Positions 1-12,424 of a stretch of DNA of 64,000 nt are shown here, one piece after another. The stretch covers positions 4,695,001 to 4,759,000 of the forward strand of contig JAPFBL010001617.1 of assembly GCA_026182355.1 (NCBI GenBank), written 5' to 3'. The first letter of the stretch is position 1. Each line of letters opens with the position of its first letter. The position numbers and the translations under genes are program-made. This DNA is from Hermatobates lingyangjiaoensis (Eukaryota > Arthropoda > Insecta > Hemiptera > Hermatobatidae). The notes beneath the pieces are model-generated. The model searched no databases, was not told the DNA's origin, and worked only from the letters and a program-made list of their open reading frames with translations.

Positions 1-144
1 TTTCAGAATAATGAAATAAACAATGATTTCATCTACAAAAAAAGTTTTAAATTCAATCAAAGTCAAATATATGATATCTTTTAAAGAAGAGTTTAAGGAA
101 AAGGGAGGATAGTTTAGAGATTGGGACCACTACCATTGTCCTCC

Positions 145-1472
145 TAGTAAATATTCCTATTTTATCTAAAAAAAAAAGGTCAGAAACATGTAATGAAAAA
201 ATGTCGTTTTAAAATAATTTTTAGTTTACGATGTGGGATAATTTCATTCATTATTTTTCAAAGAATGTTTTCAATTTTGAATTATGTTTTACATTTTTGG
301 TCTTTTATAAAATTATTATACTGGGAATTTTATGGTAGTCTAGTGTTTTTTAAAAAATCATTTTTCTTTCAAAAAAATATTTTTCATGACAAAAAAATTA
401 TACGTACCATCATACCATGGAAAGTGTCAGAAATCATATGTTTGATTGGCTTTGATTTTTTACATGTAAGAATTTTATTGTTTTGCATCTCATATTAAGT
501 TATTAAATTATTTAAAAACTTTTCATTAAACCTCTAAATACCAATATTATTTAAGTGAGTTTACTCAAAAAATGTCTAAGTCAATGTAAACAATGTAAAT
601 AAATACAAACAAATACAAGTATAGAAAGTAATCCATTAGTCCAGGATCAATATTCAGTGTTTATAGCTTTATTGCTCTTTGTCGTATTTAAAATTTCATG
701 AATTTTTTTTTATAAATTGCTAATCTTTTGCTTAATGTTTTGGCAATATTCCACGGCTTTTTAATGAACTGTTTAGCATCAAAAAACATTTTCTGAAATC
801 GGACAATGTACTGTGACGCCCCTCTGTTGAATGTAATTTTAAAAAAGTTATCTCAACTCATTCTTCACAGAATATTCTATTTTAAGGTATAGTTTCATTT
901 TGATCCGTATCGCTTTTATTATTCTCACAAGCTTCAGATTGAATTTTAAGTCAAAATTTTTACATTTTATTGAAAAAAATATTTCCTTTTGTTTTAAAAA
1001 TTCTAGGTTATTTTTCGTTTATTGCTATTGCAGATTCAAAGATAATGCCAAAATTTGGAGACTCGAAAATTAGTGGTTTAGGAGAAAAAAAAAAAAAGTG
1101 ACTTTCTCATCATACATAATTACCCATATACACTATGGGGCTCATCTACACTATTAGGCCCAGTTTTCTGTAAAATATCAACTTGATCCATCAAATATTC
1201 TTGATCGTAGAGTGGCCAGAAACTTTGGATACATACTCTCCCAAACATTTACAAATACAAGTAAATGTTTCTTTTATAGACTGATTACAATTTCTATAAA
1301 TTTTAATTAGTCTAAACCTAGAACGGTTGGTTCCATTCTAGGACCCACACACTCAAAAAAACCATTGAAAAAACTTCATAAAACGGCTTCTGGGACCTCA
1401 AAACATGTCATTCCGTCAAAATCTCGAGATCGACCTTTTACACCATCACTATACTTTACTCATAGTAAAGTA
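145..1472 (+). repeat. PER repeat copy 1 (5'-truncated)
   Basis: This block matches, in order, the internal and right-hand parts of the most complete PER copy (32931-35003): the segment ending in a methionine-poor AT-rich ORF, the segment around 540-700 with 'gtcaatgtaaac', the segment near 1140-1220 with 'atcaacttgatccatcaaa', and the terminal hairpin. The right end is a perfect 9-bp stem with a 3-nt loop at 1452-1472 (TACTTTACT-CAT-AGTAAAGTA). No protein is recognisable; the 101-aa reading frame at 193-498 is a chance AT-rich frame inside the repeat. The left boundary is approximate. Confidence 0.7.
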
Positions 1473-3304
1473 AAAATTATGAACTATTATATCAGGAGTT
1501 TAAAAGAAATATGTTCATTTTAAATAACGATTATATCAACAAAATATATCTGTAAGGATAGCAAAGATAATAGCAATCCTGATTAGGCGTAAGTATAGCA
1601 TTGTGGTTTATTCGAATCGCTCGAATCGATTAAACTATGACGGTGAGACTAAAAAATTAAGAACCCTAGTAAATCTACGGTGAAGAAAGTGACTAAGATA
1701 CTAAAGAAATCGAAAAATAGGTCTCTTACAAGCTATAAATAACTGCCTAATATTGATGAAAACTGGAAGATCGACTTGGAAGTATAACAGAACTTAACAA
1801 ATGCCAAAGAAAACCAATTCTATTCATACATAGTTGGATTATATTTTTATTCCTAATTAACATCAGGTAAAACTAATGAATTGAAACAACTTCAATTACA
1901 ATTGTAAAACTCAGTGAATTTATATGTTGTAATTTAAAAACTGAGAGCTAGAACCGAAATATAATTTTGAAATTAATGCAGACGAAGACGAAAGATATTT
2001 CCCCAATCCCCTATTATTTCAGTCTTGTGCCCTATTTAGGGTAGAATAAAAACAACATATAGGCAACAAAAGAGGCTTAAACCATACTGTTAAAAAACTA
2101 ACAAAATACATGTGATAATATAATAAATAATAAATATATAAATATAAAAATAAATATATAAATAAGATAATAAATGTGATAATATAATGAAGTAATTCAG
2201 TCTAACAATAAATTATAAAAAGTTCTAGGACTTTTTGAGGTGGTCCTTTTCAAAGAGCTCTAAGTTACTGTTTAAAAATGTACTATCATTTGAAGTCTAT
2301 GAGAAATATTTTGAACAAAAAAGTACTTACTAAGGCTCCCTGAACCCAAAAAATAGGTTTTGTATACTATATTAACTTCTTGTTAGCCCTGAGACGGATT
2401 AGCAAACTTGGCCGAAATATTGAATATTTTCAGGTCATACGTTGTATAAAAAATGTCGGTATTTCTTTAATTTGGTAAAAATAAATCCACATAATTTTGA
2501 TTAAAAGCACGGTGGTTCTGGCTATTTTATTTAGTTCATATTTGTAGGATGCCATCTGTAAAAAAATTTTGTTCTTCAGAGTGAAAACTTCAGAGATGAA
2601 CGAACATTGAAAATGAGCTGACTAAGGTTATAGGCACATTAAACAAAAAGTAGTAAAATATACAAAATTTATATCAAATCCGATTTCATCTCGTCAAACT
2701 AATAGAAACAGAGATCTGCTTTTTTGATAAATAATAGCTATCAAAGTACATTACGTTATCTTTCTAATTACAATCAGAGTGTCCAATAACGAAATTTTGT
2801 TAATAAACAGTATTATTAGAAATATCTAATCTTAAATTTATTTTAGAGAAATTTTTAACATGATAATTCCTTACTGATAGCTAGTCTTTTAATTAATAAT
2901 TTCTGATCAAGATAGAAACCACAACCTTATTCACATATCTCATAATAAAATTATCAGTAACTTTAAATATTTAATTTACGAATATTTGAAATCAAATGAC
3001 TCAAAAGAAAATTTGAAAACATAGTCCGTTAAAAGTATAATTTTCCACAGCTTTTAATCATCATAGTTTACCTCTTATGAGACCTAAGCACTCAAAATCT
3101 TAAAAACTGTAGAAATGTAAAATTGACGTTTTGGCATTCATTTATAGTTGGTCATTCAAATATTAATGATGCAGGTATTTACGCCAAACATTGTACATTT
3201 ATTGTTGACACTTTCAGATCTGATAATACAGCATTCAACTGCACATCTTTCCTTTAGTAAAATTAAGAAATGTAAAGACTGTCATTCCTGAATGTTCGAC
3301 CTGA
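1473..3304. other. AT-rich DNA, no gene seen
   Basis: No reading frame of note, no splice-bounded coding patch and no transposon terminus that I can recognise. Short AT-only tracts (2100-2170) are present. Confidence 0.5.
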
Positions 3305-3585
3305 ATTTCATTCTTCTTACATTACATATACGTCGTTAAATCATTTAATAATTTTCATTATAGCTTAAACATTATATTATTTCGGTTAATTCACTGAAAA
3401 ACATTCTAAGTCAATGTAAACAATATAAAAAATATCAAAATTCGACAAGTATAACAGATGCTCCCTTAGTCTAGGATAAACAAACAGTTTTTATATGCAC
3501 TTTACTATGATTGAAATTTCATGAATTTTTTTTATAAATTGCTAATTTTTTGTTCCATTTTTGGCCAAATTTTCAAGGTTTTTAC
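3305..3585 (+). repeat. PER fragment, plus orientation
   Basis: Corresponds to the middle of the full PER copy (about 34080-34370), including the stretch 'acaagtata..cagatg', 'ctaggataaacaaacagt' and 'aaattgctaattttttgtt'. It stops abruptly where the minus-strand copy begins, so the two make a foldback pair. Confidence 0.65.
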
Positions 3586-4880
3586 TTCACGAAGGGTAAA
3601 GTATACTCGTAGTCATCGTGAAAAAATTCGACCTCCACATTTTCACGGAATTATATGTTTTGAGGACCCAAAAGTCGTTTTATGAACTTTTTTCGATGAT
3701 GTCTGTGTGTGTGTGGGGGTGGGGGGGGGGGGGTGCTAGGGTGGGTGGCTGAGTATGTTAGCATTGCTTGTTACCACGCTACGGTCCAGAATCTCTCTGA
3801 TGGATCAAGTTGATATTTTACAAAAAAAATAGGCCCCATAGCGTAGATGATCCCTATTGTTTGGGAAGAATTATAGATGACGGAAAGTCACTTTTTTTGC
3901 CAAAAACCTGTTTTTTTTCTCCTTAACTGCTAACTCTAGAGTTTTGAAATTCGGGTATTATCTTTGTGGTTGCAAATGGAATAAATGAAAAATATATTCA
4001 GAATTTTAAAACATCCGAAAATATTTTTTATTCAATAAAATGTAAAAATTTTGACTTAGAATTCAACCTCAAACCTAGTGAGAGCGATACGGACCATACC
4101 GTTTGACGGGTCAAAATGAAACTATGCCTAAAAATAGAAAATTATGTGGAGAATGAGTTGAGATATTTTTTTTCAAAATTACATTCACCAAATGGGGCGT
4201 TCACTGTTCTCAGAAAATGTTTTTTGACGCTAAACGGCTCATTAAAAAACCATGAAAATTTGGCTAAAAATGGAACACAAAATTAGCAATTTATAAACAA
4301 AAATTCATGAAATTTCAATTACGGCAAAGAACAATAAAGCTATAAAAACTGTTTGTTTATCCTAAACTAAGGAAGCACCTGCTATAATTGTCGCATTTTT
4401 TATAATTTTTTTCATTGTTTACATTGACTTAGAATTTTTTCAGTGAATTGACCGATATAATATAATTTTTAGAGCTATAATGAAAATTTTTAAATGATTT
4501 AACGACTTATATGTGAAGTAAGAAGAATAAAATTTCTATATGTAAAAAGTCAACAACAATAGAGCATATGAAACATATATTTTCTGATCCTTTTTATAGT
4601 ATTATGGGTTTGTCTAACAAATTGTTCCAATCAATCTATATGTTGCACAATTCTACAAAGCTTAATATCGGATGCAGATTTTTTTACGTTTATGAATTAC
4701 ATTATTATTGGGTAATATTGAAGTTTTTGGAATGAACTTTTACGTCCTATAAAAGGGTTTCTATATTTTTGTCTAACTTCCAGTTTTTTCACTATTCTAG
4801 TCTAATAGTTCATACCACTATGCTTAAAAATTTCAAGCTTCCAACTATTAAAATTAAAATTATACAGAAAAGTCACACAA
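3586..4880 (-). repeat. PER copy, minus orientation
   Basis: Reverse-complement match to the right two-thirds of the full PER copy: 'cgtgaaaaaattcgacc' at 3619 is the complement of the segment next to the terminal hairpin, 'atggatcaagttgatattt' at 3800 is the complement of a diagnostic internal segment, and 4765-4860 matches the segment at 33720-33820. The terminal hairpin itself is degenerate (around 3585-3612). A GT/G-rich microsatellite (3702-3733) interrupts it. Confidence 0.65.
3702..3733. repeat. (GT)n-(G)n simple repeat
   Basis: A run of GT dinucleotides passes into an almost pure G tract. It lies inside the minus-orientation PER at the place where other copies carry a shorter gtctgtgtgtg run. 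Confidence 0.9.
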
Positions 4881-4998
4881 CTACACACACCTACACCTCC
4901 ACACACCTACAACAACACAACACAACACGCACACACACGCACACACACAAACTCACTCACTCACTCACTCACACACACACACACACACACACACACCC
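4874..4998. repeat. CA-rich microsatellite
   Basis: Alternating ACAC, CTAC, CACT and AC units, ending in a pure (AC)n run. The reading frame across it (TH/HT-rich peptide) is a by-product of the repeat and not a gene. Confidence 0.95.
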
Positions 4999-5039
4999 AA
5001 ATGACAGTATTAATATATCAGGTAAAGCAGTTACATAAG

Positions 5040-7116
5040 AATTAATTTTTTGACGAGAATAGGGTATCAGCTGTTAAAGTATCGGATACATTGTTGATTG
5101 TTGGAGGGATATGGGAGCCTCCTCTCCTGACTGCAGGTCACTATGTCAGAAATTGTAGTTCTTATTAGTTGTTGGTTCAATCGCTTCCATAGTTTGATGG
5201 ACTTAACCAATATGTTTCTTGTCAAATTAATATCTGGGGTGAATTTTTTTGAAATCAAGTTTTTAAATTGCAACTTAACAGTTATATTGTTTGTTCGAGT
5301 TGTTTAGTACTTTTTAAGATGACTTAAACCAGATTTAATTTAACCGATTAATGTTACTCACTCCAGATGATAGCTATAGAGGAGTGAATGCATGAGACAC
5401 ACTTTTAATTAACACTTTTGAAGAATACACGGAATGATTACTTTACCTGGAATAAAGTTAGATAAAGGAAATTAAGAAGCAGATAAGAGGAGCGAAGGTG
5501 AAGTCCTAGAGTAAGAGCAAATGGCGGACAGACACGTTACACAAATAGGAAAAACAACAGCGAAACGCCTACTTCATTCCATTCTATGTAAATAATAATA
5601 CAAAACATTCAAGTAACACTGTCAGCCATGTCGCAGGTATAATACAAAACTAAACCATTACCAGAAGCGAAAATGTTTTGAACAATTTAAATATTTAATC
5701 TCGATGACAAGTAAATTAATTATGTTATGTACTCTGATAGGTCGTGAGGATCAAAAGTTAGGTTAAATTATTCCTTTAGGTTAAGTTAAGGTCTGAATGT
5801 TTCGTTTGCAGCTACTAGTAGACAACATTTCAGATCTTCCTTACCTTCTGTAAAAGTTAACGTAGATAAATATCGAATTCTTTTTAGATATATTAATCAA
5901 ATTTCTTTTTATTAAAATGAATGAAAAATACTGAGTTCATTCACAGCAAAATCATTAAACAGAAAATTCTATTAAAGAACTGCATATTAATTCTGATTGG
6001 CTAATACGCAACATACTTCTTGTCTATTGAACTAAACTGTCGAAAAGTTAGGATTCAAAAGTTTTAAGTATCATAAGCTATACATAACTATATTATAAGT
6101 AATAAAGTGTTACTTTATCGCACCTGCAGTATACAATTACGAAAACTGCTGCAATGCTTGATCGAAAATGTACTCAAGCTCAATAATACTAGGACATAAT
6201 TAATGGTAGGTTATTAATATTAAGTAACATTATAAATTATTACCAGGGATATTATATATCACACAACTGAATCGGGTTCAGATAAACCAGTTTAAAGATG
6301 TTTGCTTACAAAATGATATAAAACAATATATTGCAGTATGACACGGTTAAGTAGCTCCCAATCCCACGCCATTAGTGTAAGCAGATCAGACATATCAAAC
6401 GAAAAATCTGAAGTGGACTAAACTCGACTTTCAGGTAATTTAATGTAACAAATTGGTTACGTGCACCTACCAACTTAAGTGTAACAAATACGGTGCCTTC
6501 TACATAGGTGCCTTCACCCATGATGAGTATGAGTGTGGCTATGAATGGCCACAGTGTCGCCCGTGAGACAGCACAGTGACATGCTTGAAGCTCTCCCTCT
6601 CCAGGCTACGCTAATACTCCACGTCTTCCCTTCAGTAATTGCTTTAAAGTTAGTAACATGTTAACAACTGCTATCCGTATTAACATGGGTATCTTTTGAG
6701 GGTGCATATATACTCGTAGTTCTTGGGCCCCACTGGAACCCAGTTTAAATCAGAAGTGCTGGAACTTTCCTCCTCCTTATTTATTTATATTTTTGTATAT
6801 ATATTTATTTACCCATGAATGTCTTAAATCAACTTTTCGAATTAATGTTACTCTATCTACACTTTGTCACTTATTTCTCTCAGAACTCACATCTTCGATT
6901 GAAGTTTAACTGCTTCTGTTTCTGTATCTAATAGCTTTTCTCAGTATCTGTATCAAAATCTCACTCAGTTTGGATTTACTTACTTGAAAATTTATCTCGC
7001 TTAGTAGTCTCTTCTGATATTCTTCTGATGACAAACTGCTGTTCAAAATGTCATCTTCAGTGTTTTGTAGTGTCCTCTGTCCATGTATCCTTAATCGGTA
7101 ACCCCAATGTTCGGGG
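5040..7116. other. AT-rich DNA, no gene seen
   Basis: No transposon end or coding patch recognised. The 68-aa minus frame at 5067-5273 has no recognisable motif. A slightly GC-richer patch at 6480-6620 shows no open frame of interest. Confidence 0.45.
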
Positions 7117-7117
7117 A

Positions 7118-7408
7118 GGTTAGGTTAGGTTACAGCGGCAGTCCCAGAAGAAAACACGCATTGGCCCTTTGTCAAACCACACAATAAACAATCTATATGA
7201 AACCCTAAATTTTACCTAACTCAATTGTATTCAGGGTAGGGTTCTACAACGAGTACCTGACATTCTCGGCGTAACTTCCTCTCCAACGGACGACGTGCTC
7301 TGATTTATTCACCTCCCGTGTGAATAAATCGAGGGACAGAGTGGGTACTGAACCCTGGATCTACCAGTCCAGAAGCAAGCATGCTACTACTGAGCTAACC
7401 TGACCCCC
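7118..7408 (-). repeat. tRNA-derived SINE
   Basis: Read on the minus strand, the element opens with a tRNA-like head that has both RNA polymerase III promoter boxes: A box TAGCTCAGTAG (7397-7387) and a B-box-like GGGTTCAGTACCC (7355-7343), about 40 nt apart. A unique body follows and the element ends in a short tail of AACCT units (7132-7118). An 11-bp hairpin lies just behind the B box (7302-7312 pairing with 7320-7330). No target duplication was identified with certainty. Such SINEs are transcribed by pol III and mobilised by LINE proteins; the partner LINE cannot be named from this copy. Confidence 0.75.
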
Positions 7409-7601
7409 AACCTGAATGTTACCTTCTGTCTTTGAAAATGATTTGTTATTGACTATGTAACTGCACAGTTACCCAAATATTGCCTTCTGAACACTGTGAA
7501 GAGATAGTTATTGACTATTGTGCTGCAATAATAACTGTATTCGGATTATATAATAAATAGTGAGTTATCAGAGGGATGTTTCAACAATTACAAGTTAGTA
7601 C

Positions 7602-8949
7602 CAGGGCTGTAGAGTCGGAGTCGAGGAGTAGGAGTCTGAGAAATCAGCCGACTCCGACTCCTCACCTTTTTAAATTACTCGCGTACATGAAAAAGAGATA
7701 AAATGATAAAACATGATTAATTAGTCCAAGTAGGAATTTTTTCCTTTGGAGAAGGACATTTGATGGTACAACACAAAAAATTCAGTTTAATACAAATATC
7801 TGGCCTTGCCTGTTCAGTGTTTCAGAAGATTAATAATTAAAAATCTGGAGTGGCCTACACTCAACTTTACTATAAGTAAATATTATATCAAACTTTGTGG
7901 TTATATAATGTTTTATTTAGATATAATATAAATGCCTGAACAGGAGAGGTTTATTAGTCTTTCATTCCTGGCGGTAGTACAGATACTAATTGAACCAGCT
8001 ATCAATATAAACGCTTATTTGGATCACACAACTGAAACGTCTAATATCCTTGGTTTTACCACAGCAGTAATAACACTTTTGTAAATTCAAAGAAAAAAAT
8101 GTGTTACGAAACAATCTTTTATAGGAGAACATGGATTTTGTTCCCATAGCCAGTGATCATTTCATACACGGCTATCTGTAACATTACATGGCCAGTGGAT
8201 CTGTTGCATTTAATGCTGTTTATCTGACCTCTTTCTACATTGAAGAGTTAAGCCAAAGTTTTCGTTTGGAGACTTCAAAATATTCGTATTTTGTTTGAAA
8301 AATGTCAGAAACATATAAAAAAAATAACACCGAGAAATCAGCTTAAAATTAATATCCGTTCTGTAATATAAAACATCAGAGTCCATTCCTTATACTACAC
8401 TATTACCCAAAAATAATACCATTCGTAAACACAAGAAAATATACATCCGATGTTAAGTTTTGTTCAAGGGTGTAACATATAGATTGATTAGAGTATTTTG
8501 TTAGACAAATCCATCATACCATCGAAAGCATAGAAATTATAGGTCTGATTGGTGTAGATTTTTTAAATATAAAATTATATTCTTCTTACAATTCATAGTA
8601 AGTCATGAAATTATTTCATTGAACCTCTAAACATCAACTTTATTTCAGTTTGTTCAGTTAAAAATTTCTGAGTCAATGTAAGCAAATCTAACAAGTGTAG
8701 CAGGCGATCCATTAGTTCAGGATGAACATTCAGTTATTATACTTTTATTGCTCTTTGTGGTAACTGAAATTTCATAATTTTTTTTAAATTACTAATTATT
8801 ATTATCATTATTATTACAAAGTACTAATTATTCTTATTATCCACCTGTCATCTTTTTTTAATAGTAAAAAGAAGAGCTGGATTCTGAGTTGTCCGTTGAA
8901 AAATAGAGGAGTCGGAGTCGGCCCTAAGATGTCAAACTGTACAGCCCTG
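7602..8949. mobile_element. hAT-type non-autonomous DNA transposon
   Basis: The ends are inverted: CAGGGCTGTAGAG at the left and the complement of CAGGGCTGTACAG at the right (element end 8949). Subterminal 'gtcggagtcg'-type repeats occur on both sides (7617-7660 and 8909-8922). The flanks are an 8-bp target duplication with one mismatch, GTTAGTAC (7594-7601) and GTTATTAC (8950-8957), which is the hAT hallmark. There is no transposase; much of the interior (7838-8800) is a nested PER copy. It must have been mobilised in trans by an autonomous hAT. Confidence 0.85.
7838..8800 (+). repeat. PER copy nested in the hAT element
   Basis: Begins with the conserved PER left end (A-run, 'ctggagtggcctacactcaa', then the TTTACT-ATA-AGTAAA hairpin) and runs through the left and middle PER segments, including 'cagcagtaataacattttt'-like and 'gtcaatgtaag' stretches. 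The right-hand third and the right hairpin are missing. Confidence 0.7.
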
Positions 8950-9164
8950 GTTATTACAAGGTTTGTTACATCTGTTTATTCAGCATAAACTGTTATACAT
9001 ATAACTGCGGTCGTCCTCAGGAGAAGAAGTGAATTGACGGAGGGACGACAGTCAACGTGAGTTGACGAAAGGCCTTAGAGCATTGTATCTAATATATATT
9101 TGTTTATTGCATTTAATTCATATATATATAAACTGTGACACATAGACAGAAACATAATAAAGAC

Positions 9165-9213
9165 TCACTTTTCAATATTTCGACCGTAATGGCGGTCGTC
9201 CTCAGGAGAAGAA
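9165..9213 (-). ncRNA. Hammerhead ribozyme-like motif (PLE type)
   Basis: Minus strand: core CTGAGGA (9205-9199), stem II GACCG/CGGTC, then GAAA (9181-9178), followed by a very short helix III. The order CTGANGA - stem II - GAAA is the hammerhead core, and a minimal helix III is typical of Penelope-like elements. Helix I is imperfect, so activity is uncertain. Confidence 0.6.
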
Positions 9214-9265
9214 GTGAATTCAACGACACTCAACGTGAGTTGACTGTCGTCCCTCCGTTAATTCA

Positions 9266-9315
9266 CTTCTTCTCCTGAGGAAGACCGCCATTACGGTCGA
9301 AATATTGAAAAGTGA
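9266..9315 (+). ncRNA. Hammerhead ribozyme-like motif (PLE type)
   Basis: Core CTGAGGA (9275-9281), perfect 5-bp stem II GACCG/CGGTC, GAAA at 9299-9302, and CTTCTC/GAAAAG as an imperfect helix I. It is the mirror copy of the minus motif at 9165-9213. Confidence 0.6.
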
Positions 9316-9419
9316 GTCTTTTTGATGTTTCTGTCTATATGTCACAGTTTATTTTAAGTGTAATCTGTTCTGCCGGACCGTTTCCGTTGATGATGGTATA
9401 TATATATTACGAAAGTAAA

Positions 9420-11589
9420 AGAAGGAGAGCTCACAATTCCTTGAAAAGTACAAGTATATGTAAAGTTATGTAATATGATACTAAAAAAGAGGGCAAGTAG
9501 TTTGTTTTAGTACCCTATATTTTAAATTGAATTAGTAAATAAAGTGATAATTATCGCTTTTATTATCTATAAACGTTACTGCAAAAGTGATAATGTAACC
9601 TCAAAGGGACACCACAATGTTACCTTCTGTACATTGAGACGCGATTGCTGCTTATCAGTTGCGCTGTATTATCAACTGAATTCATATCACGGGTAATTCA
9701 TAGCATTAATCTTATATCTTACTATTGATTTGTTTCATAACTCTAATTGTACCTTCTGTTGAATAAACAGATATAAAGCAGATAGTAACAACAGACAGTT
9801 ATTGAAGCATCTTGCTGATATCTTCGACGCACCACTCTATTCATTGTACACATATAAATATAACGCAGATTAAACAATTCTAAGGCTTAGCTTTATTCAG
9901 TAACATTAGCTTTAGTTTCTTTAGCCAGTAACATCAGGTATTCACTCATCTATTATTAAAGATATAATCATAGCTTACTTGCACTATTTGTTAATCACCT
10001 TTTTGATCTTCTAAAAAACGAAAATGTATTTAATAATGTGGCTGAAGATAACCCAAGAAGGCCTGAATAAACAGACCACCCTGGGAAAAATATTCAACCT
10101 TCAACTATCCAACCAGAAACACCAATAGTAATAACTTCAATAGGGACATCACAGTCAGGAACAGAATCAGGTAACACTAACAAAACAATAATAGAAATGA
10201 ACCTGGGAGTTCACTATGAAGTTCACTTCAATAGGGACATTACAGTCAGGAACAGAATCAGGTAACACTAACAAAACAATAATAGAAATGAACCTGGGAG
10301 TTCACTATGAAGTGAAATTGATGATCTCAACCAATAGTCTTAATTTAAAGAGGGGTTGTACAGCGGTTAGCAACGTAGGAGTGGAATAACTGGGTCCTAA
10401 AAGCAGCCCAAACTCTAATATGACGACTTGACTTGGGGTCATGGATCATAGAAGCCATGTTTCTATGAACTAAGACAGTGTTTGATTAACGAAGTGAATA
10501 ACCAGCTGTGCTATAGACTTGACATTGTGAAAACTAGACACTTCCTACTAAAATAATACTTGCAAACAACCATACATTCCTTAGTTATATAGAGCAGGAA
10601 CAAACCAAATGTTATATAGAACAAGATAGTGAAATAAACGATAAGCCCATTGATTCCTTGTTCAGTTACACTTTTTTTTTATAATTAAAATTTAAAACGG
10701 AATATGGTTTGCTTCTCAGCTGAATATTTATCGATGTTACAAATTTTAAATGTAATTAACTTAAGGGCGTCGTTTCCTAATATGAGAAATTTTTATGTAG
10801 GCTTATATAAAACGTATTTTTTGTAGCTGACGATAATCGAAGGTCTGACGTGAATCAAAATCGCTTGAACATTATACCATTTCAATAGAAGGGGAAAGTT
10901 AAAAGATTTTATCTTACATTAAAGTAAAAATGTGTGTTCAAAATATTATTCAATTTTCAATTCAAAATAATTATAAGTTATTTGCATTATAAATATTCTA
11001 AATATATGGATGTTTAAGCTTTAATATTCAATCAAAAATATTCTGTCTATAAATTTATGCCTTTAATGCTATCACAAAATAATTGTGTTACACACAGATT
11101 ACATATTAAACGTATGATTATTCTTTACGCCGTACATACAGTAAACCAGGCACCAACTTTTTTTTTAATTATGCGGCATTTATTTTATAATTTTTTTTTT
11201 AGAATTATATTTTACCTATTGCTTTTTAAACATATATTATTAATGTTAACAGCGCAAAGGTTGAGAAACAATTACATAAAAATGAAGCATCTCTGCCTTT
11301 CATCTGTTTTGGATCTTCTCGATTTTAAGAGAGTTATTCCACATTTATATCTGGTATTGATCCTTCCTATTTGATAACCTACCCTATTATCGGTTGCATG
11401 TTTATGAGAAAGTTACATATAATTAGTTTTTTCTTTACAGTGAGGAGGAATAAGAAAAAAGTCACAAGGTAGTGTTCTTTCTTCTGTAACTGTTATTATT
11501 TTTTTAATTTAAAAGTTTATTGAATGTTAAAAATATTGAATGTTAAGAAACAACACAAGTTATTGCCTTGACGTAAAGGTGGGTGGTAT
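9420..11589. other. AT-rich DNA with a tandem duplication, no gene recognised
   Basis: Apart from the 91-bp duplication at 10135-10316 there is no feature I can name. The phrase 'gttaccttctgt' recurs at 7417 and 9624, with a variant near 9747, which hints at an old long-terminal-repeat or other dispersed repeat, but I could not define boundaries. The 105-aa plus frame at 11057-11374 is AT-rich and shows no motif. Confidence 0.4.
10135..10316. repeat. 91-bp tandem duplication
   Basis: The sequence from 'cttcaatagggacat' to 'gggagttcactatgaagt' occurs twice in direct tandem, starting at 10135 and 10226, with few differences. The low divergence implies a recent local duplication. Confidence 0.9.
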
Positions 11590-11635
11590 CCGACTTACGA
11601 CCGGGTTCGGTTCCGACGGACTCATCGTAAGTCGG
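11590..11635. repeat. Perfect 11-bp inverted repeat
   Basis: CCGACTTACGA (11590-11600) and its exact complement TCGTAAGTCGG (11625-11635) flank 24 nt of GC-richer sequence. This resembles the terminus of a DNA transposon or miniature element, but no partner end was found. Confidence 0.7.
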
Positions 11636-12424
11636 GTAATGAGGATCCCATACAAAATGGCCAACACTACGATTATACTCTAGGATTCGAATATCAGTCT
11701 GTTGCATTTATTAATGAAACACAGTTTAGAAAGACAGAATTTCTCATTTGTCAATGTGTAGTTAATAAGTCTAATTTACCCAGAATATTTAAATCGATAA
11801 GGAATGGCAGATAAGGGTATTTTTAAGTGTCAAAACCATTAGAATGGATGGTTTGATATATTAAGAAAAAAAACTCAGTATGGATTGTTTAGTTCAACAA
11901 TTTATAAGAAAGGCAAGATAATTATTTAAACCAGCATCATTGGTTATTTTATTTATTTGTATATAAATAAAATAAGAATTTAAATCACTAAAACTGATAA
12001 ACAGAATGTATTTAATTAAGGAATCATGTGAAAGATGTTTTATTTCTTTACCTATTTGTGGCACCCAGAATTAAGATTTATGGGTCAAGGCATAAATAGG
12101 AGTTATTTGTAAAAACAGAGATTATGCAGGAGGTGAAGCATGGGTCAATGCGCTGTGTCGGTCGATTCTTCATTTAGAAACATGAAGGCAAGTTAGAAGT
12201 GGTGCCATTATGCAGGACTACCAATAATAGTGGAAGTCTTCAACACGGATATCCCAAGACTACAATAAAAGGCTGAGACTAAACTCTGTATATTAATAAC
12301 ACGTAATATTTATAATACTCTAGATTAAAAATTAGTTACTCTAAATGTTTCATTTAAATGTATAATTCGTAACCTGAAAATCAATTACAGTTAGCTGATT
12401 AGAAATTCCTGTCTATATTTTCTA

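Larger units (their letters stand above)
9007..9355. repeat. Penelope-like terminal repeats, inverted pair
   Basis: Three copies of one PLE terminal sequence: a short minus copy (9007-9070), a longer minus copy (about 9135-9235) and a plus copy (about 9236-9355). The last two form a long inverted repeat centred near 9235. Each long arm contains a hammerhead-like core. PLEs are known to carry terminal repeats in tandem or inverted arrangement, often with hammerheads, which fits. No PLE coding sequence is attached here. Confidence 0.7.

Noticed and set aside
4769..5038. THTH-rich 89-codon frame
   Set aside because: Direct translation of the CA microsatellite.
7118..7132. Telomere repeat (GGTTA)n
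   Set aside because: Only about three units; it is better explained as the tail of the SINE. Not evidence of a chromosome end.
7417..9760. LTR retrotransposon with 'gttaccttctgt' ends
   Set aside because: The phrase recurs but no TG...CA ends, primer-binding site or target duplication could be defined.
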